Below are positions 26,224 to 34,567 of a stretch of DNA of 64,000 nt, piece after piece (the first letter of the stretch is position 1; each line of letters starts with the position of its first letter). Below the pieces are notes generated by a model. The model was not told where the DNA came from. It saw only the letters and a program-made list of their open reading frames with translations, and searched no databases. The DNA is from an uncultured Crocinitomix sp. (GTDB lineage: Bacteria > Bacteroidota > Bacteroidia > Flavobacteriales_D > Crocinitomicaceae), in contig CAJQHR010000006.1 of assembly GCA_905478225.1 (NCBI GenBank), forward strand, positions 1-64,000. Reading direction: 5' to 3'. Position numbers and translations under genes: made by a program.

Positions 26224-27056
26224 TATGCTTCTTTTTTATAGATGATTGTTCCTCCGTTTTCACCATTAATGGCTTTAACGATATTCCCAGGCTTTAAGCC
26301 GTTTACAATGTGAATCTCTTTTAAATGTCTTGCTTTAGCCAACATCTCAATTACTAATCTATCAATGATAAGCTCAGGAAAATCTCCCGCTAATATTTCT
26401 TGTGCAGAAATACGTTCGATATGTTTTGCATCTGAATGTTTTTTAGGGTCCTTATCATATAAACCATCCTGATCTTTTACAAAAATCATAGAGCGTGAGC
26501 CCATCCCTTCTGCTGTCATATAGGCGCCAAAGTCTGCACCACTTTCTGGCAATACACCTGTCATTGGTGGTTTTTCCCAATAGTGATGGGGTGGGTTTAG
26601 TGTTAATATTGGAATCATATTATCGACTAAATAATGCGGGAGATCGGCATAATCGTCTTTTGGGACACGGACAGCACCGTGCTTGGCCATAAGCGAATAC
26701 AACATATTTGCATTTTGCTCTTCATTGGCGCCAACAATCATTGCTAATCCACCAACAGGTATTCCAAAATCTAATCCAATGGCCATGGCATGTTTAACGC
26801 GCACACCACCTGTCACCCCAACAGCAAATTTGAATTTACCAATTAAGGTTAACAGTTCTTCAATAACGGGAAACACGGCAGACTTTCCCCTATCAATAAT
26901 ACTACTTCCACCAAGGCTAATTACATCTAAATAGGGTAGGATGGCTATTTCATCAATCACTTCGGATGATGAAATAACTTTTCGGTCTACTAGTGATTCA
27001 CGCATAAAGCGTGAATCGAGATGTGTTCGACCTTTATCATATGTATCGTCACTCAT
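26223..27056 (-). CDS. mosA: Molybdenum storage protein (MoSto)-like subunit, alpha-type
   Basis: A 277-residue paralogue of the downstream gene with the same amino-acid-kinase fold: ISLGGSSIIDRGKSAVFPVIEE, VTGGVRVKHA (81-90), IGLDFGIPVGGLA, EEQNANMLYSLMAKHG, NPPHHYWE (154-161), SGADFGAYM (172-180), KDQDGLYDKDPKK (194-206) and VNGLKPGNIVKAI. The PPHHYWE segment aligns with the histidine-rich PPYHHH segment of the Azotobacter alpha subunit, which lines the cluster chamber. The beta-type partner has PPYSFWE there, as expected for two specialised subunits. It overlaps the upstream membrane-protein gene by eight bases and the beta gene by one. The pairing strongly suggests a heteromeric cage. Confidence 0.75.
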   Translation of the reverse strand: MSDDTYDKGRTHLDSRFMRESLVDRKVISSSEVIDEIAILPYLDVISLGGSSIIDRGKSAVFPVIEELLTLIGKFKFAVGVTGGVRVKHAMAIGLDFGIPVGGLAMIVGANEEQNANMLYSLMAKHGAVRVPKDDYADLPHYLVDNMIPILTLNPPHHYWEKPPMTGVLPESGADFGAYMTAEGMGSRSMIFVKDQDGLYDKDPKKHSDAKHIERISAQEILAGDFPELIIDRLVIEMLAKARHLKEIHIVNGLKPGNIVKAINGENGGTIIYKKEA

Positions 27057-28242
27057 TATTGTTAGTTTTTAAAATTGCGCGTGAAATAAACCCTGAGGCG
27101 ATTCCAAACGAGATTTGCGAAATTATGTAGGGCAAAAATAGAATAAAAAATGCACTCGAGATGCCCAAGATATACGCTAATAGTATTTCAATACCTATTC
27201 GTGTTATTCCTGCGACGGCTCCAATAGACATCAGATAAATAAGATTTGTTTTTTTAAAAGGAAGTTTGAGCATTAAATCAATGACGCCCCCAACAATTAT
27301 AAATTCTAAAATTCCAAGAGGGCCATATTTACCAAACCCCATGGAAAAATGTAGAATTCCGGATATGGAGCCAATTTGAATTCCCGCAAAGGGTTTTTTA
27401 GATTTAAGAATGGCATTAATAAAAAGAGGGAAAACCAGAATGCTTTTATGTCCGGGGGCAACGGGAAGTCCAGGGGCAATCTTCACCATTCTTATTAGTG
27501 TAATTGCCAGTGCGGATGAGGCAATAGTAGCGTTTGGATTATTCTTAAATTTTTCTGTCGCAAAGTTGAGTCGCCCAATCAGTTTTTTTGGAATACCGCC
27601 CACTTTTCCTTTGAAGAGCACATCTGTTGCTTTATCTTCTTCAGGATCACTGCCTCCTTTATTGCGGTTGCCTTTTCCTCCACCTTTACCGTTGCCACCA
27701 CCACCGCCGCCATTTCCTTTTCCTCCTGCGTTTTTCTTTTTCTCGCTGCTAACAATGTCTATAATTTGATCAATTATTTCTGCAGATGAAGCACTAAGCC
27801 CTAAGCCCGTTAGGCCTTGAACAAAATCATTGCTTTTCATGGTAAATCGCACCACTTGAGTAATCATTAGCATGGCAATTAATTTGCAGCCCATTACGCC
27901 TCCTAAATAGAGACCTTCATAACTAAGGGCTAATACCCAGCCCCATTTTTTAATTTCAAGAAGAGGGATGTCATTTTCACCGGTTAGGGAGTGGACCAAA
28001 AAGATCAATAGGACAAACCACTTTACCTTTAAGAGAAAGCGTAAACTTTTTTTAGGATTTTTAATTGTAAAATAAAGTCCAAGATGGACGGCAATTATTC
28101 CGAGAAGAATAAATAAATCATTCAGAAAAAAGACACCGACTCCTGCAAGAAAAATATACAGTATTTTCAATGTGTTTTTCAAATCTAATGAGGTGTTAAG
28201 TTGCAATCGTTTTTCACATCCATTTTGAATGAATAGGAACAT
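27049..28242 (-). CDS. Multi-pass membrane protein, ECF-transporter-like, coupled to MoSto genes
   Basis: A 397-residue integral membrane protein in two halves. Residues 24-140 form four or five helices resembling a CbiQ/EcfT-type T component (SLRFLLKVKWFVLLIFLVHSL). Residues 240-392 form five or six helices like an ECF S component, with PGLPVAPGHKS and HFSMGFGKYGPLG. Between them lies a charged loop with a run of glycine, lysine and asparagine (173-197). I see no ATPase domain, and no EcfA gene is adjacent. The last eight bases overlap the MoSto alpha-type start, so it belongs to that operon and could move the stored oxyanion or another metal. The ATG at 28242 lies directly beside a TATTTTTG box, so a TTG start at about residue 13, 21 or 25 is possible. 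Confidence 0.55.
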   Translation of the reverse strand: MFLFIQNGCEKRLQLNTSLDLKNTLKILYIFLAGVGVFFLNDLFILLGIIAVHLGLYFTIKNPKKSLRFLLKVKWFVLLIFLVHSLTGENDIPLLEIKKWGWVLALSYEGLYLGGVMGCKLIAMLMITQVVRFTMKSNDFVQGLTGLGLSASSAEIIDQIIDIVSSEKKKNAGGKGNGGGGGGNGKGGGKGNRNKGGSDPEEDKATDVLFKGKVGGIPKKLIGRLNFATEKFKNNPNATIASSALAITLIRMVKIAPGLPVAPGHKSILVFPLFINAILKSKKPFAGIQIGSISGILHFSMGFGKYGPLGILEFIIVGGVIDLMLKLPFKKTNLIYLMSIGAVAGITRIGIEILLAYILGISSAFFILFLPYIISQISFGIASGFISRAILKTNNNE

Positions 28243-28243
28243 G

Positions 28244-28251
28244 CAAAAATA
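28244..28251 (-). promoter_or_regulatory. Candidate -7 box before the ECF-like gene
   Basis: TATTTTTG on the minus strand matches TAnnTTTG exactly but ends one base before the ATG at 28242. If it is used, the transcript starts inside the annotated N-terminus and translation begins at a later TTG. No suitable TTG box was found upstream, so support is weak. Confidence 0.3.
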
Positions 28252-28345
28252 AGGCTTTCTAATTTATTCGCGATTCTTTTGTCCTCAAAATCATGATTGA
28301 ATTCGCTTATGTGGAGTTGCGGGATCAATTTTCAGGAGATAATAA

Positions 28346-29626
28346 CTACTTAATTTTTTGCTCAACTTCAAATAAAGTTGGTTTCCAGGTAAACATTAAA
28401 AATAAAAACAGCGGTTTTTGCAAATAATCACCTGTTTTTAAAGTGGACATGCTAGCAGTAGGAATCATAGTTGAAATGCCTAAATCAAAATCCATATCCG
28501 CATTCATTTCATATTTAAGTTTTAAATCCGTTTCAAAACCAAGGTAGGGGTTTGCAATATTATTATCTATATCCAATAAATCGCTTTGTGAGTAAAACAA
28601 GTGGCTTTCAAATTTCAACCTCAATTTTTTACTGATTTTATAGTCAAAAAACAAATAAGGATTAATTAAGCCAGCACCATTTACGTCAGCAGGGAAAGAG
28701 GTAAAGTAGTTGAGGTGTCCATTAAATTTAAAGGCAACACCATATAAAGTAGAAAAAGAACGATTAACGTCGCCTGAGACCGTATTGTCTTCACCGCTCA
28801 AATATTCCATTCCGGCACGAATTTCCAATCGTTTAATTTTAAAAGAAACTTCGGGCTGTAAATAAAATGCCGAAACCCTCTGTCCCGATTGTAATTGTCC
28901 GTATTGGTAATAAGCGGCAATAGTCGCTTTAAAGGCCTTTTTTTTATAGGTGAGTCTACCACCAGATGTTCCACGCACATAAACAGTTGATGTACTTACT
29001 TGGCTTTGATAGCCATCAAAACTATTGAGCACGTTCAGCGTAAACCTATCAGACAACGCGTATTTTAAATAATGATTGGCTAAATACTTATAATGGTTAA
29101 GCGGATAAAATGTGCCAAATGAAAACGCTCCAACTTGATTGTAAAAAAGCATTAAGTCAGTTGACAATTTAGAGGCAGAATAATTTAAACGTAAACCATC
29201 ATGCGCCCTAGAAAACTGACTCCAATTTGCTTTTGAAAAAAGGCGCCCATTATCTAATTCAACTGCTTGTCGACCCGCTTTTAAACTCCAAGCATTGTTC
29301 TTTCCTAAATTAAAGGTGGCGTAAGCTTCAAACAAACTCAAACCGTTTGTGGCAGGAGAACTTCCATTTTGACCCCAAACGCGAACGTCTTGAATTGAAG
29401 CATGAAAATGGGCCTTTTTTGTTTTAAAATCTAGCAATAAACGACTACGGGTGCTTACAAAAAAGGCAGCATCAGTTGCTGTTGGGGGTAAACTTCTATA
29501 ACCATCCCTAAACTCAAAACGAGGGCGAAACTCTAAGCCCAATTTAAATGCACGAGTTGAGTCGGACTGTGCATGTCCGAAAAAACATACAGTCAAGAAT
29601 GTGATATATAAACCAATTTTTAACAA
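28346..29626 (-). CDS. Outer-membrane porin, alginate-export (AlgE-like) family
   Basis: A 426-residue beta-barrel with signal peptide (GLYITFLTVCFFGHAQ) and strand-rich sequence with alternating aromatic residues. FRPRFEFRDGYR, SRSRLLLDF-type and FEAYATFNLG segments (here TRSRLLLDFKTKKAH and LFEAYATFNLGKN) fit the alginate_exp family. Members of this family are widespread general porins, so the name does not imply alginate. The start is TTG, as no ATG precedes the signal peptide. It lies 103 bases upstream of the ECF-like gene on the same strand and may feed the same oxyanion route across the outer membrane; that role is inference. Confidence 0.8.
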   Translation of the reverse strand: MLKIGLYITFLTVCFFGHAQSDSTRAFKLGLEFRPRFEFRDGYRSLPPTATDAAFFVSTRSRLLLDFKTKKAHFHASIQDVRVWGQNGSSPATNGLSLFEAYATFNLGKNNAWSLKAGRQAVELDNGRLFSKANWSQFSRAHDGLRLNYSASKLSTDLMLFYNQVGAFSFGTFYPLNHYKYLANHYLKYALSDRFTLNVLNSFDGYQSQVSTSTVYVRGTSGGRLTYKKKAFKATIAAYYQYGQLQSGQRVSAFYLQPEVSFKIKRLEIRAGMEYLSGEDNTVSGDVNRSFSTLYGVAFKFNGHLNYFTSFPADVNGAGLINPYLFFDYKISKKLRLKFESHLFYSQSDLLDIDNNIANPYLGFETDLKLKYEMNADMDFDLGISTMIPTASMSTLKTGDYLQKPLFLFLMFTWKPTLFEVEQKIK

Positions 29627-29646
29627 GCGACTAGCTTTAAAAGCAG

Positions 29647-29654
29647 CAAAGGTA
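29647..29654 (-). promoter_or_regulatory. -7 box of the porin gene
   Basis: TACCTTTG on the minus strand matches TAnnTTTG exactly and lies 20 bases upstream of the TTG start. No clear TTG element is seen 19-23 bases further up. Confidence 0.45.
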
Positions 29655-29666
29655 AAACAAAAATTA

Positions 29667-29674
29667 TACTTTTG
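29667..29674 (+). promoter_or_regulatory. -7 box of tadA
   Basis: TACTTTTG matches TAnnTTTG exactly and ends eight bases before the tadA ATG, implying a very short or absent leader. It is back to back with the porin box, only 12 bases away. Confidence 0.45.
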
Positions 29675-29682
29675 TTTTTACT

Positions 29683-30126
29683 ATGATTGATGTGTACACA
29701 GATGAGTATTTTATGAAAGAGGCATTAAAAGAAGCCGAGTTAGCTTTTGCCGAAAATGAAGTACCTGTTGGTGCGGTCATAGTTTTGAACAAAACAATAA
29801 TAGCTCGCGCGCACAATTTAACCGAGCGTTTAACAGATGTTACGGCACATGCCGAAATGCAAGCGATAACGGCGGCAAGTGAGTATATTGGGGCAAAATA
29901 TCTAAAAAAATGCACCCTTTTTGTAACGCTTGAACCTTGTGCCATGTGTGCCGGAGCATTGGCTTGGACCCAAATTGAAAAAGTCGTTTTTGGAGCATTT
30001 GATGATCGAAAAAAACATGTAGATGAAAACATCTATCACCCAAAAACAAAGATTGAGAGGGGATTGCTACAAACCGAAGCCGCGCAATTAATGAAGGATT
30101 TTTTTCTTAAAAAGCGGAGCTTGTAA
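29683..30126 (+). CDS. tadA: tRNA-specific adenosine deaminase
   Basis: A 147-residue zinc deaminase that converts the wobble adenosine of tRNA-Arg(ACG) to inosine. Visible signatures are EVPVGAVIV, the catalytic HAE (THAEMQAI in AHAEMQAI) and the zinc-binding PCxxC in TLEPCAMCAGA, followed by GAFDDRKKH. The length is normal. It is divergent from the porin gene with 56 bases between starts and ends close to the convergent tspO. Confidence 0.96.
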   Translation: MIDVYTDEYFMKEALKEAELAFAENEVPVGAVIVLNKTIIARAHNLTERLTDVTAHAEMQAITAASEYIGAKYLKKCTLFVTLEPCAMCAGALAWTQIEKVVFGAFDDRKKHVDENIYHPKTKIERGLLQTEAAQLMKDFFLKKRSL

Positions 30127-30184
30127 CAACAGTTACAGAGCCCTCTTTTTCAAGTTGTGTATAATTGTGCTGTGTTTAGCCACT

Positions 30185-30652
30185 TTAGTTGTTAACATAG
30201 ATATATGCGTTTAAAGATGTGGCAATAATTAACCAAATAAAATAGGGGAGTACCAGTAATGACTTCCACTTTAATTGTTCTCCACCAAAGGCAGACGTAA
30301 AGAAGAAACAGCCCACTAGCAGGGTTAACGCTACAATTATGATAAGCGCAATAAGAACAGCCTGGTATTTAAAAAATGCAGGGTTCCAAGCAAAGTTCAA
30401 AATCCATTGTAATACGAATAATCCTATGAGCAAGGATTTGTTTGTGCTTGTTGCGTAGGCATATGCCATATAAATGGCAAAACAAATCATAATTGTTGTC
30501 CATACTGCTCCAAAAACCCACCCCGGAGGAGTCCAAGGTGCGGCATTTAAATTTGTAAACCAATTTGATTGTGTTCCTGCACCAGTAAAAAGACCGCCGA
30601 GTGCTAATCCAACAAAGTTAATGACAAGAAATAGAATGATACGCAAGGCCAT
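30185..30652 (-). CDS. tspO: TspO/MBR family tryptophan-rich sensory protein
   Basis: A 155-residue membrane protein with five predicted helices and the tryptophan-rich family core: LGGLFTG, NWFTNLNAAPWTPPGWVFGAVW and LQWILNFAWNPAFF. TspO proteins bind porphyrins and related ligands and modulate stress or pigment responses. I chose the ATG at 30652 (MALRIILFLVINFVG); the upstream extension to 30685 adds 11 residues before the first helix. Confidence 0.93.
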   Translation of the reverse strand: MALRIILFLVINFVGLALGGLFTGAGTQSNWFTNLNAAPWTPPGWVFGAVWTTIMICFAIYMAYAYATSTNKSLLIGLFVLQWILNFAWNPAFFKYQAVLIALIIIVALTLLVGCFFFTSAFGGEQLKWKSLLVLPYFIWLIIATSLNAYIYVNN

Positions 30653-30802
30653 AATGTGGTTTAAGTTAAAACAAATGTTTGACAAAATGGGTCAAGATTA
30701 AATTTCAATTCACCTCAGGTGGACCAAAATTGAACTTTAAAGTGCCTGCACGACTCCCATCAAGAAAATTATTAGCGGTTGATTAAGAAGAGGTATTGTT
30801 GA

Positions 30803-31108
30803 TTAAAGATCGGGGGAAAAATAGTTGTAGGCAATTCCTTCTTTAACCTTAACCGTTACTTTTTTATAGAGGGCTGCAAAATAACCGAGTGGATTATTGT
30901 CTTTTTCGGTGGAAGCAATTAATTCGAATGACAGATAATGTTGGCTTTTAGAATTGACTTCAAATGTATCAATGAAATCGAGGCCATCCAAATGAATCAT
31001 TTTCATAGAACCAGTTCCGCCAATTTGCAACTTCTTAATGAATGAATATTCGGAGCCAGCTGATTCCTGAAGTTTAGTTTCTGTTGTATGTTGAATTTGA
31101 TCATTCAC
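30803..31108 (-). CDS. Small conserved-looking protein of unknown function
   Basis: A 101-residue protein starting at GTG; the nearest in-frame stop lies eight codons upstream. It reads as a compact beta-rich domain (YSFIKKLQIGGTGSMKMIHLDGLDFIDTF, partly) without signal peptide or helices. No family is recognised. The 155 bases between it and the TonB receptor are relatively GC-rich and hold no gene I can support. Confidence 0.45.
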   Translation of the reverse strand: MNDQIQHTTETKLQESAGSEYSFIKKLQIGGTGSMKMIHLDGLDFIDTFEVNSKSQHYLSFELIASTEKDNNPLGYFAALYKKVTVKVKEGIAYNYFSPDL

Positions 31109-31263
31109 GTCAACGTTTGAGTAAAATTAGGCATTTTTAGATGCCGCCGCAAGGTGTGTTGGCAATTCCTGCGTGGAACCCCAAGATACTGGACAAGCCA
31201 GTGGGTGCTTTTTGTGCTGGACAAGGGAGGGCGTGAATTTTACTTACTATGTTAGGGCTAGTT

Positions 31264-33714
31264 TTAAAACCTAATATTTAAAAAGAAGTTAGAGGTAAAA
31301 GGCACGCCTAATACTGAATTGATTGTTCCATCTGGAAAGTTAGCATATTGATACAAACGGAAATTCTTAGCATTCAAAACATTAAGAATTGAGACGCCAG
31401 ATTCAAACTTCACTTTTTTAATGTTGAAGTGATACTGAAAGGATGCATCCAATCGGCTATAAGAAATTACTTTTTCGAAGTTATCAAAAGAATAATTAAA
31501 TCCAGACCCCCATACATTTGTTATTGAAAAAAAGAATGGTCTGAAATTAAAAGAAGCAGCTACTTTTAACTCATGACGTTGATCGTGTAAAGCCGGTAAG
31601 TATTCTCCTTGTGTTACTACTTCAAATTGCTCATCTACTTTACTCAAAGTGTAAGAAGTCCACAATTGATGATTTTTAATTCGAATTTTCATAAACACAT
31701 CTCCTCCAAAAGATCTAGAATTACCAACATCATCAAAGAAAGAAGAGTCCTTTTTATATCTTCTACTCAAATTTTTATTCGAGATGTAAAAGCCTTCAAT
31801 GCCTAAATCAAATTGCTCCGAGAGGTATGAAATTCCGAGAACACTATGCATAGATGACAGAGATGGATAGCTTTTATCATCTAATACTTCCCAAAAGTTG
31901 TTTGAATTACCTAATTCATCTATGGTCATAATTTGCCCTACGTATTGTTTATAGATGCCCCAAGCAGAGTTGAAATTAACTCTTTCTGTTAATCTGAGCT
32001 GACCGTCAAAACGAGGTTGTATGTAAAGTTGATTACTTTGAATTAGGTAGTCAGATTTCACCCCCAAGGTAGATGTAAACTTTTTTCCTATCTGAAATTT
32101 GTCTTGAACGGATAAATAAACATAATCTAAAAATGAACTACTCTCATTTTTACTAAATACGTCAACCTCTGGATTGAATTGTGTTTGATTCCTTTGATGC
32201 CCTAATGACAAGCGAATACTTTGGTTTCTTTTGAGGGGAAAGATATGGTCTACTTTTGAGGCAATAGACAATACATTATTAGTCCAAAAATTGCTGTTTA
32301 GGAAGGGATTATTACCAAGACTATCGTTTAAAAACAATAAATTACTTATGCTATTGTCATAGAATGATTGCGACATCTGTACTTTAGATATTCCGCCTTT
32401 TCTCCATTGATGATGGTAGGCTAGACTATTTCCGAATTGTATAGAAGAAATATCAGCCCTGTAATATTTTTTTGAGAGTTTACTTGCATTATAAAATTCT
32501 GCATAATTGTCTTTGCTATAGATGCTACTAAAGGTAAGTAATCCTCCATTTTTAAAGCTGGTAGTATACTTCAGGGTTAAATCATGGTAATCATAATTTG
32601 ACAAAATTGATTCATCAAATTGACTCTTGGTTAGTGCATTATTGAGTAGGTTTAAATACGAGACGCGACCTGAAATTTGAAGGTTAGAGCTTTTGTGGAA
32701 AAGAGGAATGTTGAGGTAGGCATTAGCGACCTGCGTGCTTAAATTCAATTGAGCTTCAATACTATCTCTATTTCCTTCTTTTCCCTCGATAAGCATAATT
32801 CCGCCGACTCTGTCACCAAACTCAACATTGTACCCCGCTTTGAATACATTGATTTGTTTAACCATTGTTGGGTTCACTCTGCCAATATTATCATTTAAAC
32901 CTGAACTGTTGAACAAGGTAATACCGTCAAAAAGAACTTGATTTTGTCCTGGGTAACTTCCCCACATACTATATTCAGAAAGTGATTCTCCTGAAGCCAG
33001 AACTCCAGGATAAAGTCGGACATAATTGAATAAGAGATTGTTTCCATCTCCTGGCACTGTGGTTGTTGCCATATCTGTAAAGATCATTTGACCGACCATG
33101 CCACCGAGGCTATGATGTTCAATATGGTTTACTTCAGAAGGGTTCACAACAATGGTTTCAAGCTCAATTGTTCCAGGTTTCAATTGTATTTGAATGGTAT
33201 TTGATGTGCTCAGAATAGTATCTAATTTATAATAGCCTAATTGGCTAAAGAAACCATTCGTTTCTCTTTTTCTTAATTTAATACTGAATTCACCTTTTTC
33301 GTTGGAAATTGTTCGAGTGTCTCCTAATAAAATTCTGGTGAAAGGAAGGGGCTCTAGTGTTCCAGATTCAACTACTTTTCCTTGATACAAGTACCATTGA
33401 ATTTCTGGTTTTGTTGGTGATTTTGGTTCAAGCTGTTTTGAACTGAAAACATAAACTTTCCCCAATAGTTTAACTTCTAAGTCACATTTTGTTGCCAAGA
33501 ATTCCAGAGCTTTTGAAATGTTCTGAAACTCTTGCATTACAGTAATCGGGCAGGTGGAAGATATTTTTGAACTGATAGAAACCTGCACCTGATATCTGAC
33601 GTTGAGGTCAATCAGGACTTCATTAAGACTCTCTTCAGTATAATCCAATTCAATCGTTTGTGCATTGGCTTTTAATGCGACTATTAAAAACGAAATGACA
33701 ATTAAATATTTAAT
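31264..33714 (-). CDS. TonB-dependent outer-membrane receptor with N-terminal STN domain
   Basis: A receptor of about 816 residues. An STN-type domain (LDYTEESLNEVLIDLNVRY, split at NEVL; about 25-90) interacts with FecR. A carboxypeptidase-like repeat (about 110-180) leads to a plug and a 22-strand barrel ending in SNFFLNIRF. The signal peptide KYLIVISFLIVALKANAQ is encoded only if translation begins at ATT (33714) or one of the ATC codons just before it. No ATG, GTG or TTG exists in frame between the FecR stop and the TTG at 33648, and starting there would lose the signal. Its location behind fecI/fecR makes it both transporter and signal receptor. The substrate is unknown. Confidence 0.85.
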   Translation of the reverse strand: MKYLIVISFLIVALKANAQTIELDYTEESLNEVLIDLNVRYQVQVSISSKISSTCPITVMQEFQNISKALEFLATKCDLEVKLLGKVYVFSSKQLEPKSPTKPEIQWYLYQGKVVESGTLEPLPFTRILLGDTRTISNEKGEFSIKLRKRETNGFFSQLGYYKLDTILSTSNTIQIQLKPGTIELETIVVNPSEVNHIEHHSLGGMVGQMIFTDMATTTVPGDGNNLLFNYVRLYPGVLASGESLSEYSMWGSYPGQNQVLFDGITLFNSSGLNDNIGRVNPTMVKQINVFKAGYNVEFGDRVGGIMLIEGKEGNRDSIEAQLNLSTQVANAYLNIPLFHKSSNLQISGRVSYLNLLNNALTKSQFDESILSNYDYHDLTLKYTTSFKNGGLLTFSSIYSKDNYAEFYNASKLSKKYYRADISSIQFGNSLAYHHQWRKGGISKVQMSQSFYDNSISNLLFLNDSLGNNPFLNSNFWTNNVLSIASKVDHIFPLKRNQSIRLSLGHQRNQTQFNPEVDVFSKNESSSFLDYVYLSVQDKFQIGKKFTSTLGVKSDYLIQSNQLYIQPRFDGQLRLTERVNFNSAWGIYKQYVGQIMTIDELGNSNNFWEVLDDKSYPSLSSMHSVLGISYLSEQFDLGIEGFYISNKNLSRRYKKDSSFFDDVGNSRSFGGDVFMKIRIKNHQLWTSYTLSKVDEQFEVVTQGEYLPALHDQRHELKVAASFNFRPFFFSITNVWGSGFNYSFDNFEKVISYSRLDASFQYHFNIKKVKFESGVSILNVLNAKNFRLYQYANFPDGTINSVLGVPFTSNFFLNIRF

Positions 33715-33721
33715 GATGATG

Positions 33722-34567
33722 TTATTGAATTATATAAGTAAAATTACTTGATTTCTCGTAATATAAATCAAACGTTAAACAAATCATTCCAAGCGCTTCT
33801 TCTGCTGTAATATTTCTATCGAACATTCCTGTGTAATTTAAATCATAGATGTCGCTGTTCTTAACTTCAATATTCACGTCATATTGCCTTTCGAAATCAT
33901 CAAAAACTTTATCTAAACCGGTGGTGTTGTATACGAATTTGCTGAGCTTCCAAGAAATCGCCTCATCTTCAGTAATAATAGACTTCACTAATTCATTTCC
34001 GTTTAGCAGTGTGTGTTCACCTGGTGATAGTATTTGGGTGCTATTGTCGTGGTTTACTTTCACTTTTCCGGTGCGACAGTAAACTGAATATTCATCATTT
34101 CTGGCGTAAATGTTAAAGCTAGTTCCTAAAACTTGGGTGCTGCCATTTGTCGAGTTCACTTGAAATTTACTTCCTTTTTTCACTTCGAAAAATGCTTCAC
34201 CCTCCACTTCCAGTTCACGGTTGAAGCTCCACCAATAAGGACGATAGCTAATTGAAGTTTCCGCATTGAGCTCTATTTGAGATCCATCAGGTAAAATGTG
34301 TTCGGTAAATTCACCTTTTTGTGAAGTAATATCAATACTATATAAGCGCATAAATGATAGGCTACCTATCCCGATAAATAAGATGGCTGCCGCCGCAACC
34401 TTCAGCCACTTCATGCGGAATACTTTAGATTCCTTTTGTAGAGGGTTTTCTTCAATTGACTTAGAAAGCTCATTCCAAATATCTTCTATTGGGTTATTGT
34501 GAGTAACTTTTAAATTGTCAAAGAAAGCAAACTCATTTTTATCAGATATGTTTGAATTTTTATTCAT
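33722..34567 (-). CDS. FecR-family anti-sigma factor
   Basis: A 281-residue inner-membrane protein with an N-terminal cytoplasmic segment (IEDIWNELSKSIEENP), one helix at about 49-69 (MKWLKVAAAAILFIGIGS), and a periplasmic FecR domain containing EHILPDGSQIELNAETSISY, EVEGEAFFEV and VLGTSFNIYA. The DUF4974 C-terminal domain (about 210-281) contacts the receptor. It holds the FecI-like sigma factor until the TonB receptor signals. It overlaps the sigma gene by eight bases and ends seven bases before the receptor's inferred start. Confidence 0.95.
   Translation of the reverse strand: MNKNSNISDKNEFAFFDNLKVTHNNPIEDIWNELSKSIEENPLQKESKVFRMKWLKVAAAAILFIGIGSLSFMRLYSIDITSQKGEFTEHILPDGSQIELNAETSISYRPYWWSFNRELEVEGEAFFEVKKGSKFQVNSTNGSTQVLGTSFNIYARNDEYSVYCRTGKVKVNHDNSTQILSPGEHTLLNGNELVKSIITEDEAISWKLSKFVYNTTGLDKVFDDFERQYDVNIEVKNSDIYDLNYTGMFDRNITAEEALGMICLTFDLYYEKSSNFTYIIQ

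Noticed and set aside
27410-27769. Proline-rich plus-strand frame of 119 codons opposite the ECF-like gene
   Set aside because: It is the antisense of the Gly/Lys/Asn loop and flanking helices; the long open frame follows from glycine codons on the other strand.
28346-29626. Alginate exporter
   Set aside because: The AlgE-like family covers many general porins and no alginate biosynthesis genes are nearby.
31109-31263. tRNA or structured RNA in the GC-richer gap
   Set aside because: Imperfect short complementarities exist, but no cloverleaf, T-loop motif or terminator can be drawn.
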